Source: Schistosoma mansoni
Taxonomy: Eukaryota > Platyhelminthes > Trematoda > Strigeidida > Schistosomatidae
Direction: 5' to 3'
DNA: 64,000 nt
Assembly (NCBI RefSeq): GCF_000237925.1
Contig: NC_031496.1
Span: 13,676,564 to 13,740,563, forward strand
The notes beneath the pieces are model-generated. The model ran no database searches and was not told the DNA's origin. It saw only the letters and a program-made list of their open reading frames with translations. Positions 12,301-27,300 of this stretch are shown piece after piece. Made by a program: the position numbers and the translations under genes. The first letter of the stretch is position 1; each line of letters starts with the position of its first letter.

Positions 12301-15300
12301 GGACCAATGTTTGTTGAGAAGTAATATGTAAAGGAAATTCGCATTTGTTCGAGTAAAATATAAAAAGTAACATATACTGTTACAAAGGGATGAAACGAAT
12401 TCATGCTACCAATCTTAATAGCATTAAAAGATAGTTCCCAAATTTCGCGAATCGACTGAAGATGAAATGTTACCCACTGTTTGTTGATTCAGTGGCCTGA
12501 AAGTTAAGCATACACCTTGAAAGTTCAATGTCCTGAATTTGATTTCAGGAGGGTCCGTAAACAAAGACTGCTGAGGAGACTAGTGCTAGGAAAAAACACC
12601 TGTCTAATGTTTCCTGGTTTTTAATGTTCTAACTAAGGTACGTTTGTGATATTAACTATAAAATTCAATAATCTTCACAAATCCATTACACTAATATTAT
12701 CAATAGCATTAACTGTGTACAAAATTCATGTACTCAGCCTTGAGTTATACCACTTCTTATGATATTATTCAACTGTTTAAATGGAGGTGAGTCGGGCATT
12801 ATTGAAACTTGTAACCTATTGCTGGTTCTGAATCAAGTGCTTAAGCTACCATTATTATAGTGGCTGTAACTACTATCTGTATCATAATTAATAAAAATTT
12901 CCCAATGACCGTTTTAGTAGGCTACACCATGTCCAATTCCTTTTGCTTATTATGTATGATGATGAAAAATACCAATAAACTGCATTAATTCATAAATTCT
13001 ACATAAGAAATCACAATTGAAAAAACAGTATCATGTTTTTAAAAACATCATTCCCATTATGAAACAAATGGAGTGTAGGAAATAAAACGAAATCACTTAT
13101 CTTCCATGAAGTGTAATTTCTTTCATAAAAATGTTTACTATAGGATGATATTTTTATCTACATGAATATCATGCTGCTCCCTAGTAGATTTTATCATAAG
13201 AGGGAACTTATTATGTTGTTCAAATGTTTTATTTGTTTGTTTCAGTGATATTTTTGTAGTCGCGATGATAGTCTGTTTCATAAACTGATACTGGCCGAAG
13301 TATCAAAGAGAACATTTGAAGATGTTAACACTGAATTGTTATAAAAGACTAAGTTCTAAGAGAGATTTCCTCAATATTCCAATGTGAAATTTTAATCATT
13401 TGAGTCGGTCACGAGATTTGAGTCAGACAATCTCCTTGCCATTAATACCAGATGGAGAACCGCTTCTATTTAAAAGGATTAGGTTATTGCACAAATATCG
13501 ACAACTGAATAGTAACTCCTCAAAGGATCAACATTATAGTGATCATCACGAGACTTCAATGTTCTAGGCTCAATACAGTGTGATTATAGAATGCGCACTC
13601 ACAGTCGATAAGTCATTCATATAAACCAAACAGTTACCCTATATTGACTGGTTGTCAGTAGCTCTAAAACTGAAATCAGATCGTAACAAAAACTATTCGA
13701 AAATCTGTCGCTTTTTAAAATTCATGAAACTGGGAGCATTCAGATTAAATGAATTTAATTATCTGAAATAAAATGTCGCTGTAAGAAACAGTATATATTG
13801 GTAATTCACCTACGAAATATGGAATAATATCACATTGCATTCAAATACATCGATGTGCACTCTTTAAATGGTTTATTATCGAAATGGACTCATTATAACT
13901 TACCACGTAATTAAATTAGTCAGCAGTTAATACTACACTTACATTGTAAAACATGGTTTTAAGAAAAAAGCACTTTGATTTTATCTAAAATTCAGTTCAA
14001 ATTACTTAAGTGACTCTCACAATTTACAATTGTTTGTTCATCAGATTACCAAACACGAAAAATAGTGAAGTAAAAAAGATCGATATTCCAGAAGAACAAA
14101 TTTATGGTGCATTTATTGGGGCCAGTAATTAAAGTGTGATGAAACGTAAATGATTTTGTGAGTTTATTAAAAATCTTAGCCAATAGGTTAAGTTAATATA
14201 ACTTACAAAGTACAGAACTATATCATTGGTTGATCATTGAGAAGTAATCAATGTCATGTTGGCTATTGCTTTAATAATAAGCGAGTTCTATGGATAAAGC
14301 TGAAATATGACCACCAGTCTAAGTACCTTGATGTCTAGTGGACTAAGTTCTAATTTTAGATAGTTAGGGGAAATCGGTGATTAGTTGGTGCAAATATTCA
14401 AGTTCTGCAAAGAGCTCAGTAATAGGAAAAACAATCGTGTGGTAACATCCTTAATTGTGACGTCTTTAATTGATGCGAGTACAAATACTACAATGGACAG
14501 TAGTTGTATCATGACTATAGGTAAATAAAACTTTTCATCAAACAAGAACCAATCATGGAGAAAATCCGGTTTCCAACCCGCTATCTTCAATGATAATAAT
14601 GAAACCAGTTTGAATTGTAAACAAGTTTCTTAAAGTAGAAACTGAGAAACTTTCAGAACTAAAAAAATAAATAAGAATAACTTATCTGAAGTGGGAATCT
14701 GTATACAATATAAACTATATTTAGTACATTGATAAAAAACGTGTATACTAGTTTTTTTTAGAATTCCATAAACCGATGTTAGTTACACATTTACAACTAT
14801 TGCATCTGAAACTGGTGTAACAAAAATATTGTTCATAAAGAAATAAGTGTTTACAACTTGATGTAATTCAATTTTCAAAAGAAAAGTCAATCAATTAGTC
14901 AGGTTCATTGATAAGTAACATATTTGGTGAAACGTTCAGTGACATAGATAATATCCATGTCAATATTTAGTGCTACCTACACACCTTTACGCGAAGATAT
15001 ATGAAAGTATATTAGAAAACAATAAACAAAAAACGATCATTGTTATTTGTAAATAATTGCAACACAGAATAATGAATGAAAGCAGAGAAGACAATAAAAC
15101 AGCGAAAAGCTTTAACATGACTTCTATTCTTGATTTGCATTGATCTGTAAGCAAAATCAATTTTATGGGATAAAACTAACCTATCTACACGGATGGTTTT
15201 TCTTTAAAATCAATCAAGAGCAAAAGTTTAGAAATGCATTAATTACCAAAACTTCAATCTGAATCACAGAATAAATTGACTTCCTTAGTTATCCTCATTT

Positions 15301-18300
15301 CAGATAACTAAACTGAGTGCCAACATTTGAATCCCGAAGATACATTAAAAATTTCGAGGAATAGTCATCTTTAATTTTCTGCACTGTCATCGGTAACAGT
15401 GGGAAAAAAGCCCAAGCTTTTTTTATATTTTCCTTGGTAGGGATGAGTCAAGTGTCATTAGAAGCATAGAACAAGTTTGGTTGAAGACCAATTTGCATTG
15501 GGTAAACTCTTGCATTCACTACAGTGTCGATACTTAAAATTGCGTAACCAGATATGGGTCATAGCAGTCAGTGAATTACGAAAAGTTGGATCCAAATAGT
15601 CTTCAAGATTGTAATATGTTATTAATCATTTAATGAGAATGTATTTGCAATACTGAACAGGCATTTTATCTTGTGGTGATATTCCTCTATCACAATACAC
15701 ACATACCATCCCCATACAATTGAAAGTAAAAGCCTAAAAGATACAGTAATTTATGAGAAATTGAAGTATATTTAGTAAATCCAAACTTTCGTATTTTTTT
15801 TACGTAGAATCAGACTAATTCCCAAACTATTCTCACCACATACTCCGCCTGTAGCCATTTTAGGATTACTGCCGGTCCCAAGCACGAATAGAGAAGAAGA
15901 ATTGGGCATAGAGTTGGCGACCGATTCCGTAGAAGGAAGGCTGATCAAAATTCTACATTTGAAATTAATTTAGTGATGACAAGTAAGAGTATTATGTGGA
16001 GAAAAACAAGGGAAAACGATATTCTACAGAAGTAAATATGTAAAACAATCACTGAAATTTGCAATTCAATTAACAACTATAAGAAATATTAAAAATTATC
16101 TGCGGTTGATGTAATTATCAGATAATAAAGTTACATTAGATATTCCAAAACTGAAAATATTAATATGAGAATAAAAATCCTAGATGGAGTCTTGAATGAG
16201 ATACATAAAATTACATTGAATCTAAGAGTAATAAATTTCAGTTTACATCAACTATATTGAGAGTAAACGAGGAGAAAAAAAACTTCATTTTGACTGGTTA
16301 TTTTCTAGTTAGTTTAATAGTATATTTTAAGAAGTATATAAAAACGGAAAACTCTGCCTGTAGCTCCTCCGGGGGCTACTGCCGGTCCTAATCCCGGATA
16401 AAGGAGGAGGGTTGGGCAACCAACTGGCTAAAAAAACGCTAAACAGAAAAGTTATTATATAAAAACAGATATAGTTTCATAGTTGAAACTATACTAAATC
16501 TCCACAAAAACCCCTTCAGATATAGTTTCAATTAGAAAGACATTTTAAACAGACTGATATAAGCTGAAAAAAGACTAAAAACTAAAGAATACTGAGTATA
16601 TGTCTCATTGTACTCTGTGATCTGTCAACAGTATAACCCAACCATATCATACAAAATGAATGCAAAATACCTCTATTGTCTAAGTTATATATTTACTGGG
16701 ATTAATAAACTGTAGTATTCTGTAAACTTATATTTCACTTATCAATTTTTTCTCTTTTATTGCAATTATCACTAAAAGTTTGGACAAGAAAAAACCCCTC
16801 GTTTTTCTATTGTATGAAAATACCTGAATAGATAAGTAAAATTTATTGTCCTAGATACAGGAAATTAATACTTAATCAAATTGATTGAAAGGTTAAAATT
16901 AATGCCATTCAATTTATTTGTAGAATAGAATAAATCTTTCCCATATTAACAGCTATAAATGATAATTCAACACAACAACAGGAAGAAAAAACAGACAAAC
17001 AACAATTAAATCATGACAGATAGCATAAATTTTGATGGAAATTCTTAAAATAGATCTATGGAATTGATAGTTTATACACATTAGAAATAAATGAATCTAG
17101 AAGGGAATAAATAAAACTGCTAACCACTATCCATCTTTGCTTATGATGATTGTGAATTAAAGCAATATCAAGGCAATACGCATAGTATGCACATATACCA
17201 ATTAGAGACTGACTAGTTGCAGTCCTAAGTATTAATGGGAAGATTCAAACAAACAATACTAAGTGAATTTAAACTTCACCACATTGCACAAGCAAGTGGC
17301 TATCAGGACTCAGTAACTGAGTGGATAACGCAATGGCTTTTGAAGCGGAAGGTACTGGGTTCGAGTCCCAGAGTGAACATCAACTCTGAGATGCAGGTAC
17401 ATCCAACCGACGAGTCGAAAATAGGACGAAACACACATCCTGGATTCCACTGCTAGCCACTATCCGTCTTTGCTTATAATGCTTGTGAATTAAGGCAATA
17501 TCGAGGCAATACGCATAGTATGCACATATACCAATAACAGACTGATCAATTGAAGTTCAAAACATCAATGGGAAGATTCAAACAAACCATACTAAGTGAA
17601 TTCAAATTTGTGTATTATTGTAAGAACAAAAAAACTCATACAAATCGAAGTTGAATTTTATAGTGTTGAAACTTTAAACTGAATATCAGATACAACTGAG
17701 TGAAGAAGTACAACAACAATAAAAAACGAAGAAAGAAGCTCTAATACTTGTATTATTGAAATAGGAACACGTTGAAATTGACATTTTATTGTTCAGTAAA
17801 AGACCACATGATCACAAATTAATATAAAATGTATTTGATCATATGAATTTAAAAATGTAACCCAACATGTTCTTATTAAATTGCATACAATCGATTTGAC
17901 ATAATAGAAATCAAGAAAACTAGTTGTAGAAAGGAAAATTCCTTGTTTATTAAGTAAAAAATTGTTTAGATGAAAGAATTTTATGGAGATTTTTTAATTT
18001 CTACGTAATATTCATCATGGATTGATTTCATTTAGAAAATTACTGAGAACTAGTGAACACTGGACAATAGTTTAGTCTCAGCAGAGAACTCCTGATCTGA
18101 ATGTATTCATGACCCTATCAGAAAATTAATCCAAAAAGTACAAGTCACATGCAGCACTGGTGAGGACTTTCGTCTTAGGATGAAATACTTATCCAGTGTT
18201 CTCTGGTTTTCAATGTTAATAGGAAATCAATCTGTGACGAATATCACTTACAAAATGAAATAAAGAATAGTAAAGACAAAGTTCTACGACATTAAAACTT

Positions 18301-21300
18301 TTGTGTGCATTCAAATCTAATAGTGCGTAGCGTACTACAATCTCCTCAAATCTCCATACTAATATCATTAAATAGTTTATTTTGTAAATAACTGATCAGT
18401 TTTGATGCTAATGTAAGTCCTTAGTTGATGAACATGTGAACATTTCAAGATAATTTGCACAAAAATCTTAAAGTAGATCATTCTAATACCCTTAAAAATT
18501 TTAGCAACCAGCATACCATCATCTTATCAGGTTCATAAATAGTTAAATATTACCATACGGTAAAATTGATTTCTTTGTAACAAATCTCAATTATAAATCA
18601 GATGACCTAATTAAAGTAACACTCACAACTAAAGAAAACATACAAGTCGACGTTACTAATATTCTGCTAAGAGTATAGTTTTTTACGTAAATCTGATAGA
18701 ACAATATTGGCTGATAAAAACTGACTATATTCTTCTACATTCCAACTATAGTTTAAAATTATTAAGGCTTTTGGTCTAGCGAAGGATACATTGAAACGGA
18801 CAAATCCTTACTACACCATTTGTGGCTTAAAATACTTTTAAAAAAGTCTAATACAATATCGAGAGACCAACAAACAAGAGATACACTATCATTTATATAA
18901 GCTTTATTTCTACAATGTAATTCACCAGATATTCTGGTTTAAAAGGGGTCTGAAAATTATATCCACAACATCGCCCGATTACTTCTTTTGTATTTAACAA
19001 ACATTTAGCTATGAATTAATTTTTTATTGAGAAATACGTTTCCTGTAGGAAATAAGATGTGAATGATTTCGAAATAAGGCAAACGGTTTGACAGAGAAAT
19101 AAATTTTCACAACACGAATAACTATTCGACGCTAAAGGAAGCTCAAAAGGATGTGTCATGCAAAGTGAAACATAAATAACAAATGGAATAGCACATACAT
19201 AAAACAAAATTAAGCAGTAGCAAGGAGTACATTGTTAATAGAAATTTAAGTACTGTTTATTCATAGCTACGAATTACACAACACCCAAGTTTTAATAAAC
19301 AGAGCCATTATCTAGCAAAAGAAGCTATCTGAAATATTTTTTATTCCGCAATGCTATAATATCATAAATGAACTGACCAAAGTCAACAAAATAATGAGTT
19401 ATCTGAAGGCCATTGACATGACTTATGTAAAGTATACTCAATACAATCACATAGTCGTTCCACAATGATTATACTTACAGAATTATGAATAATTTCTACA
19501 ATGGGCATTTTACCTTATCTCACAATTGCTCATGCGTTCTTGACACCAAATGAGAATAACAGACTGGAAATATTGACTATCAAACACAGGATCTTTAAAG
19601 TACCTCCAATCAAAGGAGCCACGTTATACGACTAAATGTCAAAACCATTCCCATCAAAACAACCAACGTCCAAAGTTTATAATTAAGCTAAAGTTATAAT
19701 GACATAAACGATAGTTTAAATTAAAGTTATTTTAAACCTCGACAGTACAAAATAAATGTCACACTTATGGATGCTCATTACCGACAGATTTGTTAGTATG
19801 TGTGCTATTACACAATAAAACCAACATTGCAAATGTATTTTTGACTTTCACTAGTAAGAGTGGATAAGACATTTGAAAAAAACAGTAGAAAAGAATTAAA
19901 AATGTCAATTACTGAAACACAGCACATTAGAATATTTTTGGCTAGGATTTATTGGAATAATATTTGAATAATTTTAGTCTACTAAAGTAAATACAGAAAT
20001 TTTTCGTTTTCATTTATATTCACGTTAGTACACTTTTGTGGGTGATCCGACCACAGTATTCTCATCTAATAACCAGTAAACAAAGGCATATAAGGAGAAC
20101 GTGATAAGTCGAACAAAAGTATTACTTGTTCACGCTAGTACGCTTTACAACACAGCATAACGGAAAGTACAGGAAAAAGAAAAAAAAACAAGTAAAAACA
20201 ATCAGAAAATTAAGAAAGTGAAACAATGGAATTACAGAATGAGACTCCATTTTACACAAGATTGCTCTAAAATAACATACCGAGTAAGACCAGGAGGAAG
20301 TTAACACTCAATTCTATGGTTTATACAAAAAGCCGCCAGTAACACAAGGCAGTTATTGAAAATCTATAAAATCTACCAACTTATTGTGAAATCAGTTCTG
20401 ATCATAAGTTCATATAAAGTTATGAACTATTTTAAAGCAGAGAGCACAAAATAAAGCCAATAATAATAATAATAAAGCCGTTTCGCCCTATTATGCGACT
20501 TCTCATTAGTGCTTACCATAGACACTAGCAGAGATCGAAAACCCAGTAACTTTATCACACATTTGAGCAAATTAATTCATAGGGACAGTTAAGTGTAATA
20601 ATTGTCAAAGTTGTCTTTAAAATCCACTCCTACAAACAATTGTTCAAATGAAACTATCTTTCGACTTTAACAAAAGTCCCTAGAAATCATTAAATTGAAA
20701 TTGTTTATCAAAGTTGATACAAGCTCTAGGCCACTTTGCCATGAACTGAATTGCCTAAGAAGAAATTGACATATATGAGTCCAAACACTCAGTAAAATCT
20801 GATAGAATGATTAAGTGAATTCAAAATAATACAGAATTCTGTCACAACTTTTTATGAACTAATTGATAGTTTAATAGATAGAACGTCGTTCTTTAACGAA
20901 TATGCAATGGATACGTAGCCCACTCCATTTAACATGATTTATGCAGCCAATTAGTATCACCAGTTCCATTAAAAACAGTGTAGCCCAAAACTAGATGTAC
21001 ACAAATCTGGACTTGATAAATGAATTACATTAATTTACAATTTACTGGTCACTAATATCGTTGATATTTTGTTAACCGGTTCGAAAGAGCTAGATCATGT
21101 ATCCGTGATACAGATCAAATGAACCTTAAATACATTTTACTAATTTTCAGTCAATAATATCCAAATGATATAAAGATAAATTTCGATAACGTAATGAGAA
21201 GACGAAGATTATCAGAACAATGTGATATATTAACGCATTACATTTCAGAACAATCTGATCACACATATACTGTTAAGAACANNNNNNNNNNNNNNNNNNN

Positions 21301-24300
21301 NNNNNNNNNNNNNNNNNNNNNNNNNNNNNNNNNNNNNNNNNNNNNNNNNNNNNNNNNNNNNNNNNNNNNNNNNNNNNNNNNNNNNNNNNNNNNNNNNNNN
21401 NNNNNNNNNNNNNNNNNNNNNNNNNNNNNNNNNNNNNNNNNNNNNNNNNNNNNNNNNNNNNNNNNNNNNNNNNNNNNNNNNTGGTTAAGAACATTTATAT
21501 ATAAATGTTTATAAATGTTCTTAACAAGTATATGCCGTGATCAGATTGTTCGAAATGTAATGCGCTAATATACCACATTGTTCTGATAATCTTCGTCTTC
21601 TCATTACGTTATCGAAATTTATCAAAGGGACTAATTGCTTTAGATATAAAGATAGGTAATTGTTGTTCTGATCTAATATAAACATTCAGTGTTTGAATTA
21701 ATTAAACATATATCATTAGTCGGGAGAACAACAAAGTGGATTAGCCTTTATAGGCAAAAACAATTTTCCAATTTATCATCACAATACATGAAATCTATTA
21801 TTAATTTGTAGTGTTGACAAAAAAACAACCATTAGCACAACAACATTTCAGATATGACGAGCTAAACAAAAAGAAAGTTATAATGCTGATCAATGAATAG
21901 GTTAAGTATGAAATTATATTGATTGGTCAACTTAGAAAATAAAAATACAACATATTACAACTGTATAAATGTGTGCACATACATAATGTACTGGTATAAC
22001 ATAGTTCTTATTGATGAAAGAAAATCCAGAAAGACTATGCCAATCGAGACTCATATACACAAGAACAATTAAAAGCAAAATCAAAAATAAGTGAGTGAAC
22101 AAGTAAAAAGGAAAATTTCATTCAAATGTTTCGAAATAAAAGCAAAAACGAATATTTGATAGATAAACATTATATAATCAATTAAGAATGATACTAGAGA
22201 AAGCAAATTATTTTTGATTGGACATTACGAAATAGACTTGATATCAACCGGGGAATTATCGGAAATCATGAGAAAAGAACAGACAACTGAATAATCAATT
22301 GACAGATCGTTTCGAGACAATTCATTCAAAGTGAGAACGTTGACATGTTATGGTCTATAAAAAATTATGAGTTTCAATTTTTCCTAAGTTCATTCTGTAG
22401 AATTATTAATAATTATAATGTCAAGTTGAAAAAGTGCACCATCCAACTTCAACTCCATTAGCCTACACTTATCATGTTCTGAACGACTGAAGGTACTGGA
22501 CTAGGTCTATAGTAAGATGATGTATAACGAATCGTGGGTAAATGTAAACTACTACGAAACAGCAGATTACTCTCTCCTAGTTCTCAATTGCTTCCAATTT
22601 TATAACAGTCTTTGACGATGGTATTAGTTATCTTTTGCGACCCGTGACCAAATTCATTTGGTCATATTATATAATATTAACCATTCTACAAACCAAATAC
22701 CTATGGTTTACTAACGTGACTAGGTAAAAAAAGAGCATTAAATGAGGATTAGATTATTTATATGAGAAATAAAAAATTTTCCACACCTATCTTTTTTAAT
22801 CCTGAAAATATGTTGTCTTTCATATAAAATTCCAGGTAGATGATACTAGACAGATGGAATATCAACTATGGTAATATAGATTAGAACCCTTTTCAGATTT
22901 TCAAGTATTAATTGATCAAATAGCAGCTATACTTACTGAATTTTTTAATAACAAACAAGTTATCGAGTAAAACACTGGTAGAAAAATAACAGCAATCATA
23001 TTTACTAGTCAAATGAAGTTTACTTCACCACACTGACACACTCACATACAAATATGTACTTTTGTACACAAATCTCAACAACTTGGTCATTGAAGGAAAA
23101 AAGCAGACTGTTGCAGAGAAATATATATATATACATTTGAAAATAAATGTTGGGAAGTATAGCAAAACTTCAACAAGTTTCTAGTAAAAGAATCAAAGTT
23201 GATAAAATACCGGTGAATAGATGTTTTCAACCATACCAATAAAATATGTGCACTATAATATTTTACAAATCGATCACTCGGTAATAATCAATGCTGTTTA
23301 GGATCTGTAAAACTCTACAGGCGAAATTGAAATATACTCACCTACCTAAACAGATCCACATCAATGGAACACTTTATTGACATGGCTACAAAAAATTAAT
23401 TACAAGCCCTTCTAAATCTAAAATGTCATGTCTCTATAACACTGAGTGAAATTGGTTCGAATACCACAGAGAACATAATTTCCTACATAACTATAGATAA
23501 ATCTCACTGAAGAATGCCGATTACCATAAAACTTAGATCTATGATTTATTTTCAACAACTACAAAGCATCAAATATCAATTATTGTTTGTTTACTGAAGA
23601 TAAGACTAAGTCACTAAAAAATGAAATTCATACATGAAGGTTAGTTCCTATATATAAGAACTTTCGTCTAAATTAGAGCGAATAGTTTCACATTATTTGA
23701 GCGCTGAGTTGATGTAAGGCATTAAATAGGAAGAATATGTATTTGTAAAATCTCAGCGAATGAATTTGAAGTAAATCCAACGTTTCACCTGGCAATCTGG
23801 TCCAAGCTTTTTCAAGCAATTATAATCAAACATCAAAATTATCGAATATAAATAGGTGCATCACTTACATATGTATACAATATGTTATCTTAACACTTAT
23901 CATTTCACATCATAAATCTCTTACACACTAATACGTATACCTAGTTTAGACATTTTTTAACATTGATTGGATGACCTATTCAGTGTACAATGAAACGAAG
24001 AACCATGTACCTATTTATATTCCATTATTCTGATGTTTGATTAGAATTCCTTGAAAAAGCTCGAACCAGATTGCCAGGTGAAACGTTGGACTTACTTCAA
24101 ACTCATTCGCTGAGATTTTACAAATATATTACTCCTATTCAATTCCTATATCTTCTCAATAAATATTGTACAGAATAGTGGTAACTACATTCGATTTCTT
24201 TTAAAAAAATTGAGTAATATCTTTAATCAGACTATAATACAAAATGTGTACATTGATCAACACAAGAATCTAATAATACAATAAAAATGAAAACAAAACA

Positions 24301-27300
24301 GCCCCCCCGCACACATACAAATGGAACAATAGTCAAATAGGTATTTAATATTATAGAATACCTTAAATAAAGTACAATCGACAAGTCTCAAATATTATTT
24401 GTATTATAGTAATATATATTAACTATGCTTATTATTATTTTTTAATTAAAAGTTCATTATTTATTGAACGAGTCTTTTTTTCTTTAAAAAAAGAAATTAA
24501 ACTTTAACTAGAAAACTATTTTTATTTAAACAAAATATGGATCAATGAAACATGTGAAGTATGTGATTATTGATTTTTGCTTCTTAATTATTCCAAAAAA
24601 TATATTATAAATTAATGGTAGAATATATGAGTCGATTAAAGCTAGACTACCATGAAAAGCCTAGAAGCACTGGACGGTCGTTTCGTCCTAGTAATTGGAC
24701 TCCTCAGTAGTGCACATTTACGATCTCAATCGCGAGATCCAAGCCCAGGATCTTCAGTCTCGCGTAGGAACGCTTAATCTCTAGACCATGGAGCAGGAAT
24801 TCAACGGTGTTAATTTCTAATCCACAAAATTGCACCACCGTTTACCATTGCCTTCAGCAAGTCACTGCCTCACAACAGACACGATTAAACTCTATTGGTA
24901 ACGGCTTCTTACTAAAACTAATTTGTCCCATACATAAATATAGAGAATGATAGAGTTTAATTTAATAGGAAGAAGACAATGAACCATAGTTGGGAAATAA
25001 TTACAAACTGACAATAATTTTAAAATCATAGATAAGTTAGATGTACATACAAGAATAACAAAATATTGGATAGGTCTTATAGATTATTGAATTCGATATT
25101 GACCAAGATGATGAATTAGATGTTGAATAACACCCTACTGGTAGAAATAAGAATGTGTATCGTTTTGATCCATTCAATCTTGAATACTAACAAAAGGAAA
25201 GTGTGAACCATTTAAGATTTTTTAGAAAACATCATAGCAATTTAACATGTTAGTGGTTACCATCATTAAATATTTTGGAAAATAATCCTCTAGGATTTGA
25301 ATTGATCAGTGGTAAGGTTGGAGTCCCACTGTGAAAATCAATAAATCAATGCTGGTATATCCAGTAATAAATTACTGCCTGGTTTTTACTAATAATCATT
25401 ATTAGAAATTCAAAGAACTTGTGAAAGCGTGAAGTTATTATTGATTCAAACAATGCATATCGAAACAGATTTGACTGAATTGTTTTTTTTATAGTTGCTG
25501 ATCTTCATTTGCAGAAACTAATACATACAACCCTAGTTCCCATGATAATAAATAACAATTGTTGGAAAATTATCCTATTTCTTGACACAACATCGAATGA
25601 ACAATATCTATTTCAATCATTTTATGCTGAGAATATTCGTGAAATCACTAACATTCTGGTGAATGAGTAATTTCGACATTGTAGTGTTTATATTCGTAAA
25701 AAACAATTTTAACCGAAAATTTCATATTCTCAGTAGATACTCACCAGAGATCTGTTTAATCGAGATAATAATTCTACCAAAATGTGAATTGAACTGTTAT
25801 TTTGATTACTTAATTATTGTTATTTGAAGCACCTTTTCGAAATTTGAAATATTTGAAAATAACGATAGTAATTATAGATAATGTAAACTAAGAAAGAATG
25901 ATCTAGTTGAGCCTAACTTAGAACGCTTTCACTTTAATGAATAGCTACTACATTGGCTGATCTTAGCCATCCATCAAAATTATGGTCAGAAAGTGTAAGA
26001 ATTATGATAAAACTACCATAGAAAATCATATGATCAGCTTATCAATTAGCCTTGAACTTTGTGATTTAGCTATACAATTAATTTATAATTTGGTGATAAA
26101 GTAAGCAACTTCTATATAACACACATAAACAAAATATTTACAACGATACAATTAAAATGCCGACTGGAATGAATACAGTTCAGTCGGCTAGTTATAGAGA
26201 TTAACTTACACAATGAGATACGCTGGACAGCCCGTAAAAACAAGAGAGGATTGGAAACCTTTGTTTCATTCTAATTTTTAAGTCATCTTACCATTTAGCA
26301 CCCGAGATCTCAAAAAGGATTGAACCTGTGACCTCCAGGCATCTTAAAACAACTATATATATATATATCAAAGTTCAAGGCTAATTGATAAGCTGATCAT
26401 ATGAGCAAGAACACTGATATCAACTTAATTTGAACACCAGTGATACTCAACGCCACTTAACTCAAATACTACTTTTCACAAGTGTATTCTATTGGTCAAA
26501 AAAGTTTAAAATCTACGAATAAACAAACTATAGGACTGATCTAGAGTGAAACGTGATAAAAAGGTTCATCAAGAAACGAAGTATAATAATCAAAGCTAAA
26601 TTCAAAGATCACTTTCAGCATATATATTTGTTGATCGATAGTACAATTTAGTCACTGGAGATAATAAAAATTCTTTAACTAGGTTTATCTTATATGAACA
26701 AACTCTTTTTGAGGTAGATCTATTTCTGGATACATAGTTTTAGTTGCTCATTTTACATCTTAATATACTCTGAGCATTTTCAATAAATAAAAATTTTCAG
26801 ATCAATCAAATTATGGAGCTGACTGTACTTTGTAGAGACAGAAAGCAAATTTCAAGAATTATGTCTTCAGATCTCCTTGCTATAAAAAGAAATCTACGGA
26901 TGGGCTTGTTCTTAAAAGTTTCACAAGGAATAATTGGCTGAATAGTTAGCAATTATCAGTCACATTAAAGTGAGAAGCACTTAGCTAGAAAATACACATC
27001 TGCCTTTAAAATAATATGAAGATTAGTGTTACCTAAAAGATCCAGATGACTGACAACTCTCTCAACAGTTTAAATCATATCATGTTTTGTTATTTATAAA
27101 TAATGAAAAAGTGAGTTAATCAACATTGACTATTTGAATAGATACTTCGTTAAAAATGACGACAGGAATAATGATTGATAATGCAGAAATAGATGGATTA
27201 CTATTTGAATGATGGATATTAAACTGAAATGTTAGAACGCACAAAACGTTAACAGAGGTACATTCTTACTCCACCACGTCTAATCGAACAAATACTGAGA

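Noticed and set aside
17124-17600. CRISPR-like array
   Set aside because: The periodic sequence is a 333-bp eukaryotic tRNA/hammerhead satellite, without short repeats and spacers.
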